Shown here in pieces: positions 10,872 to 22,829 of a stretch of DNA of 64,000 nucleotides. Position 1 is the stretch's first letter, and each line of letters opens with the position of its first letter. Origin of the DNA: Norana najaformis. Taxonomy: Eukaryota > Annelida > Clitellata > Crassiclitellata > Hormogastridae. Under the pieces are notes generated by a model, which saw only the letters and a program-made list of their open reading frames with translations, had not been told where the DNA came from and searched no databases. A program made the translations under genes and the position numbers. The stretch is from positions 39,185,396 to 39,249,395 of the forward strand of contig OZ029916.1 of NCBI GenBank assembly GCA_964023275.1, read 5' to 3'.

Positions 10872-10902
10872 ACTACTACTACTACTACTACTACTACTAC
10901 CT
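10813..10902. repeat. (ACT)n trinucleotide microsatellite
   Basis: Uninterrupted ACT repeats broken once by an added AACT near 10870. Confidence 0.95.
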
Positions 10903-11099
10903 GCGATCATGCATACGTTGTTCTTACGTTTTTAACCCACTGTAATTTGTAAGTGCATATTTATATAGCGCCCATTCAAGAAAGCCTATCAGGGGTGCTC
11001 CCAACCTGACAAAACAAGACCACGATTGGACAGAACGATCTTCATTCTTCAAACTCCAGCGAAATAAAGCATAGAAAAGAAGCTAATGTCGCAGGCTAC

Positions 11100-12950
11100 A
11101 TGTCAGGCTGTTCTAGAATGAGGGCCAACTACGGAAAGCTTCCAGCTTTGCATTGAGGCAGGACAGAACGGGGGAACAGATGGGAACGGTTGGAGAGCGA
11201 AGAGATCTGCGGGTCAGGTAGGGATGACACTGAAAGAGACAGCTCTCTTAGAAAGGTTGTAGCACAGGCAGTTAAGCATCGGCACAGGGATTTTAGACCC
11301 ACGCGTCTTCGCACAGCCAACCAAAATGCGGTTCGTCATGCATGTAATTAGAAATAAGGGCACACTTTGGAATCCCACCAATTAGACGAACTGCTGCTTT
11401 TAAAACGGACTGAAGCTGGTTACTCCGAAGAGACAGGTTCGCATGAATGGCATTACCACAGTCAACCCCAGCGCATATGAATGCATGCATCAGGATAAAC
11501 CCAGGTCTGACAGAGAGCGAGCGAGTGGCGTAGGCCTATAGTGCGGATCTGACGCAGATGATAAAGACATGTTCGAGACAATGTCTTCACATGCTCAGGC
11601 AAGGTTAATTACTGGTCCAATGTTACAAACAGGTCACGAAATTTTAAAAGCTAAGCGCAGAGCACCAGCTTATTCACGAGCGCTGCGTCAAGTCCGTGGG
11701 GTTGTCCAAAGATGCCATGTCAAGAATCAAGTCCGGTTACCAAGAGACCAGAGAGAGGAGGAGAGAGGAGGTTATGATGGGCTGTGTTTAAGCTGACAGA
11801 AAAGGGGAGAAGTCTACTTTACGCAGCTGCTAACGTTTACCAAGCCAGATCAGTTCAGTTTATTCGGAATTAAAGAAGGAGACGTTTGGATGACACCCAC
11901 CCCCAAACGCCTCATTTTTCTCAGACATTTTCTCAGCTGAGGAGGTTGTCTCTGCCGCTAGAACACGAATACATGCTTGAGTATCATCAGAATACTAATG
12001 AGCAGCAACTCCCAGGAAGGAGAGAACACGGCCTAGATACGTGGCACCATACATCTTAGGTCTGCAGTGTAAATACTATGAAGCAGAAAACCTTGAATGG
12101 AAACTTGTAGCAGCCCAAAAGAGACAAAGGAAAAGGTTGACCGAGTGGAACCGAAAACCGCCGACTGAGTGTTGTCAGAGAGGAACGAGCACAACCACTG
12201 CAGAGAGCGATCCACGATACCAAACGGCTTATCGACAGTGTCAAAAGCCTCACTTACATCACAAAAGAGCACGATGAGTTTCCTGACCCCGATCAACAGC
12301 CCCAAAGAAATCATCATTTATCAACAGGGACTCTGTGGACTTTAAACTCCTAAAACTAGATTTTGGTTTTGACTGAGCGCCTCTGAATTAGCTGGTCCCC
12401 ATGACGTAGCTTTCGTTTGGCGCAGTAGAAATCTCGAGATTACGAATATGATTACACTTGTTGCCTGGGTGAGAGGGAATTCGCCTCCAGATAACAAGTC
12501 AGCCGCATCGACACAATCTTCTCAACCATCTTCGAAAGAAACGGTAAATTGGAGACTGAACCAAAACTGGGCATGTCATTGGTATCCAGCCCTTGACGTT
12601 TGAGTCTAGGCAAGATAAACGCCCGCTTGTGGAAGGCGGGAAGGAACCCAAGACAAAGTGGTGTTGAAGAACAATACAAGAAACTGCAAAAAAATCATTC
12701 GCAAAACCCTTAACTAAGTGTGGCGGAAGTGGGACCAATTCACACGGCTTCGATGACAAAGACAGCAGTAGATGTCGAAGCTGCTCTGGTATGCCACCTG
12801 TAGCTGTGACATCTTAGAGTCAGATGGATGGTAACAGGCGCCTTCGACAGAGCGCCGGACTGAATCGATCTTGAACACATAAACTCCAAATAGCTTGTAC
12901 CTGAAACTGAAGTCTGAGAAGGACCGTTCGTCGAAGTCAAACGTTCAAGG
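11100..12950 (-). pseudogene. Decayed non-LTR (LINE) reverse transcriptase, minus strand
   Basis: In minus-strand order the pieces of one ORF2 can be followed. At 12700-12460 is a segment coding GLDTNDMPSFGSVSNLPFLS then KMVEKIV. At 12317-12033 is the RT palm with the AFDTVD motif and a FGSTRSTFSFVSFGL segment leading to IYTADL. At 11490-11290 is the region with NQLQSVLKAAVRLIGGIPK, and at 11320-11129 a LREL and later C-terminal part. Frames shift between pieces and stops intervene, so the copy is dead. About 12360-12450 is interrupted by a piece of LINE family 1 tail on the plus strand. The family is CR1/L2/Jockey-like by motif style; the exact clade is not resolved. It is mobile-element derived, not a host gene. 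Confidence 0.8.
12360..12455 (+). mobile_element. LINE family 1 tail nested in the decayed RT
   Basis: The segment ttgactgagcgcct followed by agctggtccccatgacg and aaatctcgagattacg matches the 3' end at 1690-1790. It lies within the minus-strand RT between the PRQQV and AFDTVD regions, opposite in orientation. Confidence 0.65.
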
Positions 12951-12959
12951 ATATTATGT

Positions 12960-13650
12960 AGCGTATTATTCTATGACTCCCGAAGGTCGGTATTTACACC
13001 GAGTCAGGGAGTGGCATTAAGATAAGGTAAGGTCGGTGTCAATGACCCTGGCAGCCATAAGATGTCGTTAACACTGGAAACTACTGCGATCCTGTTTGAT
13101 GTTTGTTTTTGGTATTGCCTGCTTCACACGTAGGAAGCAGTTTAAGTGTTTAACGACATGTAGGGTCGTTGACTTCGACCTTACATTACCTTGCTTTTTT
13201 ACATATTACTTAGTCTCATTAGTGTCTGTTACTAGCAGAGACGAATTTTCAGAGAACATTTTAAACTGGTTCTTCGTCACGTTTGAAATTAAAGATTTCA
13301 AGTAGATATATATTTTTTCCGACTGGAACTAATCGCAGTAATTGACTCAGGTGATACAGTTTCGTCACATGAAACGGGTGTTTATTTATGGAGGGTATTT
13401 ATTTAATGAAGGGTATTTTTCAATTTAATCGTTCTTTCGACAGGAATCGAGGAGGTATGCGTAGGTGGCTGAACGTCAGTCACCTGTATGATGTATTAAA
13501 GGTGCGTCACGCCTTTTCCTCACCTAATAACACCTGTTAACACCTGTTAACACCTGTTAACACCTGTGCATGTTTATGCCGTGACTATAGACCTCACTCA
13601 GTTTTCAGTTTAACTGCCTTCGTCGAATCCAGGGTTAGATTTGTGGTTGA
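12960..13650. other. No gene; short tandem repeat inside
   Basis: Holds four to five copies of a 10-base unit (cacctgttaa) at 13523-13567 and a SINE-B-like fragment near 13020-13080. The 69-codon frame at 13096 shows no domain. Nothing else recognised. Confidence 0.5.
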
Positions 13651-13722
13651 CAAGAGTGGGAGGGGAAGACCCAGGTTAGGAGCGAAATGAATGGTAAATA
13701 GAAAGTTGAGCGATTAAATTAC
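13651..13722. repeat. 72-bp direct repeat, left copy
   Basis: Exact match over 72 bases with 15079-15150 (begins caagagtgggaggggaagac). The two copies bound the 1,356-bp insertion described next. Confidence 0.95.
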
Positions 13723-15078
13723 ACTGGCCAACAGAAAAATTTTTTTTTCTTGTTGCCTTCGGTATTAGACCTGTTCTTGGGGTAATTTTGGGCGCTGATT
13801 CAGAAAATGTCATTGGATTGAGTGCATCAGGTCTAGTTTCTGAGATATCGTCGATTTTGTAAAGAAAACCCAGTCCACTCTTTAAACGATGTCTTTGGCA
13901 AAACTAAAATGTCATAATAAGCTTTATTTATGGCTAATTATAATTCTTGCTGATTCATATAATGCCTACATCCTTATAATGTAAAATCAGCATATCTTGC
14001 CGCGTGCTGAGATATTGCTGATTCAACGAAATAACTATTCCGTAGCCTACAGCTTACTCAGCACTAAATTCATGGCCTCATTTAGAATTTATTTGTGCTT
14101 ATACAGATGAGTGGCGTCTTTTTATCGACAGTTCAAAACGTAGTCTGAAATGTATGCTTTTAAATAACGGCAACAAATTTGGTTCTATTCCAATCGGTCA
14201 CTCCACCAGGATGAAAGAAGAGTACAATGCCATCTCTTTAGTACTGGAAAAGATAAAATACAAAGAACATCAATGGGTAATTTGTGTAGACTTGAAGATG
14301 GTAAATTTCCTCCTTGGTCAACAAAGTGGCTACACAAAGTATCCCTGCTTTTTGTGTCTTTGGGACAGTAGAGCCAAGCATGAACATTGGACAAGAAAAG
14401 ATTGGCCTTCGAGGAAAGACATGGTGGTTGGAGCTCAAAATGTAATCAAGGAATCTTTGGTGGCACGAGATAGGATCATACTGCCACCACTACATATAAA
14501 GCTAGGCCTGATGAAACAATTTGTCAGGGCTTTGAATAAAGAAGGTTCATGCTTCGAATACATAGTACACAAGTTACCAGGAATTACAATGGAAAAATTG
14601 AAGGCTGGAATCTTCGATGGTCCACAGATCAGGCAACTTATGAATGACCCACTTTTCATACCATCAATGAATGAAATTGAATCTTGTGCCTGGTCTTCCT
14701 TTGTTCTTGTAACTAAAAATTTTCTTGGCAACAAGAAGGCAGACAATTATGCACAACTAGTAGAGGATATGCTTCTTCATTTCAACAAGCTTGGCTGCAA
14801 CATGAGCATTAAAGTCCATTATCTCCACAGTCACTTAGATCGCTTTCCAGAGAATCTTGGTGACTTCAGCGAAGAGCAAGGTGAAAGATTTCACCAAGAC
14901 ATCAAAACAATGGAAAATCGATATCAAGGAAGATGGGATGCACACATGATGGCAGACTATTGCTGGAATATTATGCGCGATTGTTCCGGCAGATGCCACA
15001 CTCGGAAATCGTACAAAAGGAGCTTCTTCGGTGTCGAATGACTTGAAATTTTTATAACAAACTTGTTCTGTTTGGTAT
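13723..15078 (+). mobile_element. Inserted transposon-protein fragment between 72-bp direct repeats
   Basis: The segment lies exactly between the two 72-bp copies. Its ends are weakly similar in inverted orientation (ccaacagaa inside the left end; ccaaacagaa on the minus strand at the right end), which could be vestigial terminal inverted repeats. There is no poly(A) or microsatellite tail. The left ~320 bp are AT-rich and non-coding; the remainder is the open frame described separately. Confidence 0.7.
14042..15041 (+). CDS. Transposon-associated protein, C-terminal ~330 residues
   Basis: An open frame without stops runs from about 14042 to the TGA at 15039-15041; the first Met is at 14154. 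Visible segments include EWRLFIDSSKRSLKC, a Cys pair YPCFLCLWDSR, LPPLHIKLGLMKQFV, and FPENLGDFSEEQGERFHQDI then MMADYCW. I recognise this as a protein family present in many copies in animal genomes such as Hydra and insects, and repeat-associated. The acidic/His motifs would suit an RNase-H-like transposase, but the superfamily is not certain. The N-terminal half is absent. The frame is intact, so the insertion is young or constrained. It is not a standard host gene. Confidence 0.7.
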
Positions 15079-15150
15079 CAAGAGTGGGAGGGGAAGACCC
15101 AGGTTAGGAGCGAAATGAATGGTAAATAGAAAGTTGAGCGATTAAATTAC
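15079..15150. repeat. 72-bp direct repeat, right copy
   Basis: Exact second copy of 13651-13722. The flanking sequence beyond both copies differs, so the duplicated unit is exactly this length. Confidence 0.95.
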
Positions 15151-15154
15151 CTTT

Positions 15155-15430
15155 AGCTTACCTTACAATACTTTACCTGATTAGCTTACATTAACTTACC
15201 TAAACAACACTGTCTTACATTACCTACGCTGCCTTGCTTTACCTTACCTTACTTTACTTTACCTTGCCTTACCTTATCATACCTCACTTTACCTTACCAT
15301 GCCAACCCTTGCTTTATCATACCACGCCACCCCTTACCTTACCATGCCAAAATTTACCTCATCTCACCTCTCCATACCTTGCCTTGCCTAACCCTACCAT
15401 GCCAAACCTTATCTTACGTTACTGTTACCT
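15155..15430. repeat. CCTTA/CTTAC degenerate pentamer array
   Basis: Repeated ttaccttacc with variants catgccaa and catacc. The frames through it are repeat translations. The 15,480-15,900 stretch that follows is unique AT-rich sequence with one 63-codon frame and no recognised gene. Confidence 0.8.
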
Positions 15431-15919
15431 AAATTATATTGATGCTGGACATCTGTTGGGTGCCTTTAACGAGCGGAACTGACCTAATTGTTAGCCAATT
15501 GCCAAATCAAACCCTTGCCCCTTGACCTCATTCAACGGTGACTCAGCCCCACTTGTCTCGACTCTCCCTACTCTCCGGCACTTTTCGCTCCTCGCCTACC
15601 TTCGTCCTCTAGCGTCACGCCTTCCCCTAGATGGCGCTGCAATGCTTCCGAAAGGAAAGATGAAGAGTTTACAGGTAAGTAATGTAATGCAAGGTAGACG
15701 CTCATTAATTTAATGTTTTAATTTGTATTAAAAAAGAAAGGAAAATATTAAAAGTACTTAATTTGGAATGCATGCTCTCAACATATTAGGGTTGCCTAAG
15801 TTCTAATTTAAGCTTTATAAAACGTTTGCTGCTCTTATGATCAAAAGATATGTCATCACTATGTTGCAACTAACCTTAACCCTTGTTCCAAAACCATTAC
15901 TGCATTGCAATCCAATCAC

Positions 15920-16045
15920 ATCCCATATAATCTAATCTAATCTAATTCAATCCAATCTAATCTAATATGTCTAATCCCAAATCATCTCATCTACCGACTT
16001 TTATAGCGCCGTTGTCGTAATTCACAGGGCATCGTCTGATGGTCG
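15920..16045 (-). mobile_element. LINE family 2 tail, minus orientation
   Basis: taatctaatctaat repeats followed by cttttatagcgccgttgtcg are the reverse complement of the 3' end at 25526-25615 (cggcgctatagaag and then ttagattagatt). Confidence 0.65.
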
Positions 16046-16535
16046 CTTCAAAAGAAAAGTTCTGTAGTCAGAAGTCGTAAATCGTTGGAGAAGAAGTCAA
16101 GTGGAAAAGCAGCAGGTCAGGGAAACCAGAAGTTGGGCGAGAGTGGATAGCCATCACAATACATTTTATTTCCACGTTTATGGTGGGAAAAAGAAGACCA
16201 AGGTCGCGGGTCAAATGGTATACGGTTTCCAGGCATAAAATATGTGGATAGCCAACCCCTCTACTTCACCCTAGTGGGTTTTGGCAGTTCCCATGGGGTC
16301 GAAGAAGGGATTGGCCGGCCGCGTGCCGGAGGGCCAATCCAGGGTTGTTTTCCAGGGATTGGGGCAGGGTGGATGATGGAATTCCGTGGCCACTGGAAAG
16401 ACGAAGCCCGTCGCCCAAGATGAAGATAAGAATCGAGACCAAACACTCTCAACGAATCGAAAACGTCATAACATCTTCGCAAGAGGAATTCTTGCTTTGT
16501 CCTTTCAGAGGTTGTTAATGGCTCTATATAAATGT
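16046..16535. other. No gene recognised
   Basis: Unique-looking sequence with frames of 93-94 codons on both strands near 16260-16545. None shows a domain or good splice context. A weak resemblance to the 72-bp repeat (gtgggaaaaagaagacc near 16181) suggests old repeat content. Confidence 0.35.
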
Positions 16536-16539
16536 TCAG

Positions 16540-16680
16540 GTACACGCACTAATGCATATATAGATACATACGTACATACCTATGCATACATGCATATTCA
16601 TACATCCATACATACATTCATACATACATTCATACATACATACATTCATACATACATATATACATAATGATAGACAAACA

Positions 16681-16711
<31 letters not shown>

Positions 16712-16850
16712 GTACATACAGATAGACAAACATACATACATACATACCTACATACGTACGTGCATACACACATACATATACATACATACATAGTACTACG
16801 TACATATCTACACACACACACACACAGACACATATATATATATATGCATA
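16540..16850. repeat. (CATA)n microsatellite
   Basis: About 300 bases dominated by catacatacata with TACG and GACA interruptions, ending in CACACA and TATATA. Confidence 0.95.
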
Positions 16851-16994
16851 ATGAATTTGTTTACAAAATTCTTAATTATGGCAAATGGTCGTGACGCTTA
16901 TTTTGATTATAATATCCGTGATCTGCTTTTAAGGTGATTACCTGCAAGTTCATCTGGTGAAGTGGCGCTGACTAGCGAATAAATGTTTATTCAC

Positions 16995-17395
16995 CAATGA
17001 TTTCGAGAATGCTAAGGCCAAATGTCTCTGCCTGTATGTCTGTCCGTTTGTATCTGTTCAAGCTGTTCTTGTTTGTCTTGGTCTGTCTGTCTTGGCTGTC
17101 TCTATACGTGTCTTTGTCTGTCAATCTATCTCTGTCAATCTGTCTCAGTCAATTTGTCTCTGTCTGTCAATCTGTCGCTGTTTGTGACATTGTCTATGCC
17201 GGTCTGTATCTCTGTGTCTTTGTCTCTGTCTATTTGGTCTGTATTCCTCTAACCGTATGTTTGTGTTTTAATTCTGATTTGTTCTGTATCTCTCTCTGTA
17301 TCTCTGCATGTCTGTATGCGTCTGTATGTCTGTCTCTGTTACTACCTGTCTGCCTTTCTCTGTCTGCATCTGTTTCTCTGTCACTGTCTGAATAA
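16995..17395. repeat. CTGT/CTCTGTAT low-complexity region
   Basis: Degenerate TCTGTCTG sequence over 400 bases. The 132-codon plus-strand frame is Ser/Cys/Leu/Val-rich, as expected for this composition. Confidence 0.8.
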
Positions 17396-17399
17396 ATTA

Positions 17400-18310
17400 C
17401 TTTTCCCAAAGCGCACTTTGCAATAAAAAGAATTCTTGAAAAATCCGACATTAGCCCACCCCCGCGCTCGTTTCCTTTAGCCGAAATTAAATAGGCGTCC
17501 TAATCACGATCCAGCTGCAGAGATACTTAGGGTAATTAATAATTAATCATATCTGGTAACTTGATCCAGAATTTGACTACCTTCGTACAGATCATTGCCA
17601 AGGGCTGTGGATTCAAAGGGGGTCATACCTCGCATGTCTGTATCCATCTGACTTTTGGGGTGGCATGGGCGAAATAGCATCTGGATCAGCCATTACACAC
17701 CGGCTGTTTCTAAACTCCGATGGATGGGGTCGTGATCCTTAGATTCGCACTTGATTTATAAGCATGATCATATTTTTTGCTGTATTTGAGACGTTATCGT
17801 TTTCTTATAAACACGAAACAACCATCTGAGCCGGTGATAATAACAAGGCCTATCTAAAGAGACCTACACGCTTGAAAGTGATGTCTGAAACAGCAGACAC
17901 TATTACGTAGCCAGACCGCTTAGACATGCACTGTGGCGTATTTTATTTATATATTGCATTTATGCATTTATTATGCGCGCAATGTCAGCATATCTTATTC
18001 TGAAGTGCGAACAACTTGTCCCAGGTCGTTATGAGGAATTCACGCAGCAAGCTCGAACTCGCAATCGTTGGTTCTTTATCTAGCGCACTACAGAAAAGAC
18101 CAGCGAAAGGTATTCCTGGGACAGTTTATGATAGTTTACATCTGGCAGATTCGTCTAGTCACATTATGTCTGCTCTTAGCACACATTAGTTTTAAGAGTG
18201 ATATCCGATTAGCGGTTTTAATCGCTCGTATACGAATTCCTTTGGACCGTTTTCTTTTGTAAACATTGTAATTGAATATGCCTTTAGTTTTTAGGCGAAC
18301 TTAGCTATGC
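17400..18310. other. No gene; tRNA-like SINE fragment near 18030-18110
   Basis: On the minus strand at 18110-18030 lie an A-box-like tagtgcgctagat and a B-box-like gcgagttcgagc, matching a similar fragment at 41545-41605. The remainder is unique sequence without supported genes. Confidence 0.45.
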
Positions 18311-18324
18311 TCTTCAATTCAGCT

Positions 18325-18705
18325 CCAGTACTTTCGTTCATTCGTTCATTCGTTCGTTCGTTCATTCATTCTTTCTTTCATTCTTTCATTTGTTGGTTCG
18401 TTCAATTATTCATTCATTTATTCGTTCGTTCATTCATTCATTCGTGCATTCATTCATTCATTTATTCATTCTTGCATTAATTAATTAATTAATTCATTTC
18501 TTTCACTTATTCATTCATTCGTTCATTAATTCATTCGTTCATTAATTCATTCGTTCATTAATTCGTTCGTTCGTTCATTCATTCGTTCATTTATTCATGC
18601 GCTCGTTCGTTCGTTCATTCGTTCACTCATTCGTTCTGTCATTCATTTGCTTGTTCGTTTAATCGTTCATTCATTCGTTCTTTCGTTAATTCATTCAATC
18701 ATTCA
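18325..18705. repeat. (TTCA)/(TTCG) tetranucleotide region
   Basis: Nearly 400 bases of ttcattcgttcattcg with point variants. Confidence 0.95.
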
Positions 18706-18800
18706 TTTAGAGTATTTTACGGCGTCCCTTCAAGATACTACCTTTCAAGTTACTATTGAGGCGACGTCCAGTTTGGGTCAGATACACACATGACCCAGCA

Positions 18801-18944
18801 ATCGGGCGTGACCCCGTTGGGGCAATCGGGCGTGACCCCGTTGGGGCAATCGGGCGTGACCCCGTTGGGGCAATCGGGCGTGACCCCGTTGGGGCAATCG
18901 TGCGTGACCCCGTTGGGGCAATCGTGGGTGACCTCGGATCCTGT
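18801..18944. repeat. 24-bp minisatellite, 6 copies
   Basis: Unit gggcgtgaccccgttggggc plus aatc, almost identical copies with tcgtgc/tcgtgg variants at the right end. Being a multiple of three it is open in several frames on both strands. Confidence 0.95.
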
Positions 18945-19079
18945 GGCACACATCGTCGATCTAAAGATACCCAAACAGCGCATTTCTTCCAATAGTACTT
19001 TAGGGTTTAACGACGCATTAGTGCAGAGCTAGTAGGCTTACCTATGGGAAGATCTGGGTATCTCGATTGAATGGTAAAG

Positions 19080-19290
19080 GTAAGATAGAAACACATGGTA
19101 AGGAAAGGTAGGGTAAGTTTAGGAAAGCCATAAGGCAAGGCAATTTGAGGAGAGCTAACGTCAGAGAAAGTATTCAAGGAAAGGCAAAGTAAGGTAAGGC
19201 TATTTAAAGAGAGGCAATTTAAAATAAGTTAATGAGACACAACGCAATATGAGGTAACGTAAGGTAAGAAAAAGTATTCGCTCATAAATG
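19080..19290. repeat. AAGGTAAGG degenerate repeat
   Basis: Imperfect aaggtaagg/gtaaggcaagg sequence, the reverse complement of the CCTTA clusters elsewhere. Confidence 0.7.
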
Positions 19291-19383
19291 GCATAACTGT
19301 AGATGAGGAAGGACAAAATGCCTTGTCTCTCGTTGGTTCTGAATGTGAAAGGCTGCTTTATTAGCCTTTAAGTGTAGCTTCTA

Positions 19384-19712
19384 AAGAAGCCTTTGAAGAA
19401 GCCTTTGAGATCCTGGCGCCTCTGAAGAAGCCTTTGAGATCCTGGCGCCTCTGAAGAAGCCTTTGAGATCCTGGCGCCTTTGAAGAAGCCTTTGAGATCC
19501 TGGCGCCTCTGAAGAAGCCTTTGAGATCCTGGCGCCTCTGAAGAAGCCTTTGAGATCCTGGCGCCTTTGAAGAAGCCTTTGAGATCTTGGCGCCTCTGAA
19601 GAAGCCTTTGAGATCCTGGCGCCTCTGAAGAAGCCATTGAGATCCTGGCGCCTCTGAAGAAGCCTTTAAGATCCTGGCGCCTCTGAAGAAGCCTTTGAGA
19701 TCCTGGCGCCTG
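19384..19712. repeat. 29-bp minisatellite, about 11 copies
   Basis: The unit gaagaagcctttgagatcct plus ggcgcctct recurs with few substitutions. Because 29 is not a multiple of three, the 89-codon minus-strand frame cycles through all three phases of the unit, which shows it is not a conserved protein repeat. Confidence 0.95.
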
Positions 19713-19859
19713 TGTGCCGGGGCCTCAGTCGCTGAACTTGGGTCAACAATTCAGGTGCGCATTCTTCGGAGAACATAAACCTTGTCAGGTTTGTTTCATC
19801 ACGAGTCGATAGATGTCGTTCTGCCATTCTATGGAGTTGTCCTACTTTTATCGCTCTTT

Positions 19860-20320
19860 CAATACGAAAACACACGAGGACACAAACACAGACACAAGCA
19901 GACGTAAAAACAGACATAGGCACATATACAGACCCAGGCAAACACAAAAACAAACAGATACAGACACAAACAGAGACGCAAACACCTTCGTCTTTACCGT
20001 TGCCTCTATATTCGTCTTTATCTTGGCCTTTAAATTTACCTGAGCCTTACCTTTGCCTGTAATTTTATATTTGTCTTTATCTGTGCATTTATCTCTGCTT
20101 TGCCTTTACTTTTGCTTACCTTGCCTTTGCTTTGATCTATGCCTTTGTCTTTGCATTTACCTTAATCTTAGCCTTTGCCCTTACATGACCTTTACCTTTA
20201 CCTTTGCCTTCATCCTTGCCTTTGCCTTTAATTTTATCTATATCTTTACATTTACCTTTACCCTTAGCTGTGTCTTTTCCTTTACCATTGCCTCTCTAAC
20301 AAATTTGTCATTTCCATGCA
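19860..20320. repeat. ACAGACACA then TTTACCTTTGCC low-complexity region
   Basis: Two simple-sequence domains meet near 19980: purine/A-rich CAGACACA to the left, CTTTGCCTTTA-type to the right. Frames are compositional. Confidence 0.8.
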
Positions 20321-20329
20321 ATGTGCCAG

Positions 20330-20995
20330 AAATTGAACGTCGAAAGCCTAGACAGGCGCCCTGAAACAATAAGCTTATATAAGATGGCATCGGTGTATGA
20401 CGCCAACAAAGGTCAAAGGTCTGACGACATGCAAAGCAGAGTATTCAGAGCCACACTGTGCGTGAGTGAGTATGGTTAACATCCAACTGAGAGCGTTTGG
20501 CGCATTGCATGCAGGTTTCGTTAGGTACCTACCTCCGAAGAGAGACAGAGAGACAGAGGGAGAGATACAAAGATAGAGACACCGACAGAGACAGAGAGAC
20601 CGAGCAGTCGTTAGCTTAAATGCTGTACTTGCCTATTGACCATCACTTAGACCGCTAGGTGGTGTCATTAAACGGATTAGACGAAGAGAACGGATCACTT
20701 AGAGTCTTCTCAGGACCAAAGGCTCAAAGTAAACACACAAATACACACACTGTGTATATTTTCATCAGATTATTATGCTCATTGCGTATGTATTCACATG
20801 GATGTTTGGATATGTATGTGTATATGCATGTATGTATGTGTGTATTCATGTATGTGCGTACGTATGTATGTGTATGTATGTATCTTCACAAGTATTCAAC
20901 TGACTACATGGCGCCTTTTAAGTACCTCACAAAAGGGCTTCACGCAAGCCTGACTGATGTTATACAGATACGAAAACATTTCATTATCTATTTAC
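20330..20995. other. No gene recognised
   Basis: Unique sequence with a short GAGACAGA run at 20540-20600 and TATG repeats at 20805-20885. A tggcgccttttaagtacctcac segment near 20908 matches the dispersed tatagcgccttt repeat ends. Confidence 0.45.
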
Positions 20996-20999
20996 TTAC

Positions 21000-22740
21000 T
21001 TCTATCTGTCTGTCTGTCTGTCTCTTCTGTATGACTCTGTCTGTCTGTTTATGTATCTGTCTGTCTGTCTGTTTATGTATCTGTCTGTCTGTCTGTTTAT
21101 GTATCTGTCTGTCTGTCTCTTCTGTTTGACTCTGTCTGTCTGTTTATGTATCTGTCTGTCTGTCTGTCTCTTCTGTTTGACTCTGTCTGTCTGTTTATGT
21201 ATTTGTCTGTCTGTCTGTCTTTCTGTCTGTCTGTCTCTTCTGTTTGACTCTGTCTGTCTGTTTATGTATCTGTCTGTCTGTCTGTCTCTTCTGTTTGTCT
21301 CTGTCTGTCTGTTTATGTATCTGTCTGTCTGTCTGTCTGTCTCTTCTGTTTGACTCTGTCTGTCTGTTTATGTATCTGTCTGTCTGTCTGTCTGTCTCTT
21401 CTGTTTGACTCTGTCTGTCTGTTTGTGTATCTGTCTGTCTGTCTGTCTCTTCTGTTTGTCTCTGTCTGTCTGTTTATGTATCTGTCTGTCTGTCTTTCTG
21501 TCTGTCTGTCTCTTCTGTTTGACTCTGTCTGTCTGTTTATGTATCTGTCTGTCTGTCTGTCTCTTCTGTTTGTCTCTGTCTGTCTGTTTATGTATCTGTC
21601 TGTCTGTCTGTCTGTCTCTTCTGTTTGACTCTGTCTGTCTGTTTATGTATCTGTCTGTCTGTCTGTCTGTCTCTTCTGTTTGACTCTGTCTGTCTGTTTA
21701 TGTATTTGTCTGTCTGTCTGTCTCTTCTGTTTGTCTCTGTCTGTCTGTTTATGTATCTGTCTGTCTGTCTTTCTGTCTGTCTGTCTCTTCTGTTTGACTC
21801 TGTCTGTCTGTTTATGTATTTGTCTGTCTGTCTGTCTTTCTGTCTGTCTGTCTCTTCTGTTTGACTCTGTCTGTCTGTTTATGTATCTGTCTGTCTGTCT
21901 GTCTCTTCTGTTTGTCTCTGTCTGTCTGTTTATGTATCTGTCTGTCTGTCTGTCTGTCTCTTCTGTTTGACTCTGTCTGTCTGTTTATGTATCTGTCTGT
22001 CTGTCTGTCTGTCTCTTCTGTTTGACTCTGTCTGTCTGTTTATGTATCTGTCTGTCTGTCTGTCTCTTCTGTTTGTCTCTGTCTGTCTGTTTATGTATCT
22101 GTCTGTCTGTCTTTCTGTCTGTCTGTCTCTTCTGTTTGACTCTGTCTGTCTGTTTATGTATCTGTCTGTCTGTCTGTCTCTTCTGTTTGTCTCTGTCTGT
22201 CTGTTTATGTATCTGTCTGTCTGTCTGTCTGTCTCTTCTGTTTGACTCTGTCTGTCTGTTTATGTATCTGTCTGTCTGTCTGTCTGTCTCTTCTGTTTGA
22301 CTCTGTCTGTCTGTTTATGTATTTGTCTGTCTGTCTGTCTCTTCTGTTTGTCTCTGTCTGTCTGTTTATGTATCTGTCTGTCTGTCTGTCTGTCTCTTCT
22401 GTTTGACTCTGTCTGTCTGTTTATCTATCTGTCTGTCTGTCTGTCTCTTCTGTTTGACTCTGTCCGTCTGTTTATCTATCTGTCTGTCTGTCTGTCTCTT
22501 CTGTTTGTCTCTGTCTGTCTGTTTATGTATCTGTCTGTCTGTCTGTCTGTCTCTTCTGTTTGACTCTGTCCGTCTGTTTATCTATCTGTCTGTCTGTCTG
22601 TCTCTTCTGTTTGACTCTGTCTGTCTGTTTGTGTATCTGTCTGTCTGTCTGTCTCTTCTGTTTGACTCTGTCCGTCTGTTTATGTATCTGTCTGTCTGTC
22701 TGTCTGTCTGTCTGCATGTCTGTCTATGTATCTATTGAAC
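21000..22740. repeat. 1.7-kb CTGT-rich VNTR with higher-order structure
   Basis: The units are about 51-67 bases, each containing tttatgtatctgtctg, a variable number of CTGT units, then ctcttctgtttgact or ctcttctgtttgtct. A block beginning near 21350 is repeated almost perfectly 617 bases later (from 21967), so units are organised into a longer period. The overlapping Cys/Leu/Ser/Val frames are translations of the repeat. Confidence 0.95.
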
Positions 22741-22829
22741 GTGAATTCTGAGGCTATGCATCTGCTGCCGCCGATGTCTCAATCGTTCTGACGGGCGCCA
22801 ATGGGCGCCATAGCACTTGGTAGTACCAG

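Noticed and set aside
18801..22740. CRISPR-like arrays
   Set aside because: The repeats are contiguous tandem units without unique spacers, in a eukaryotic context.
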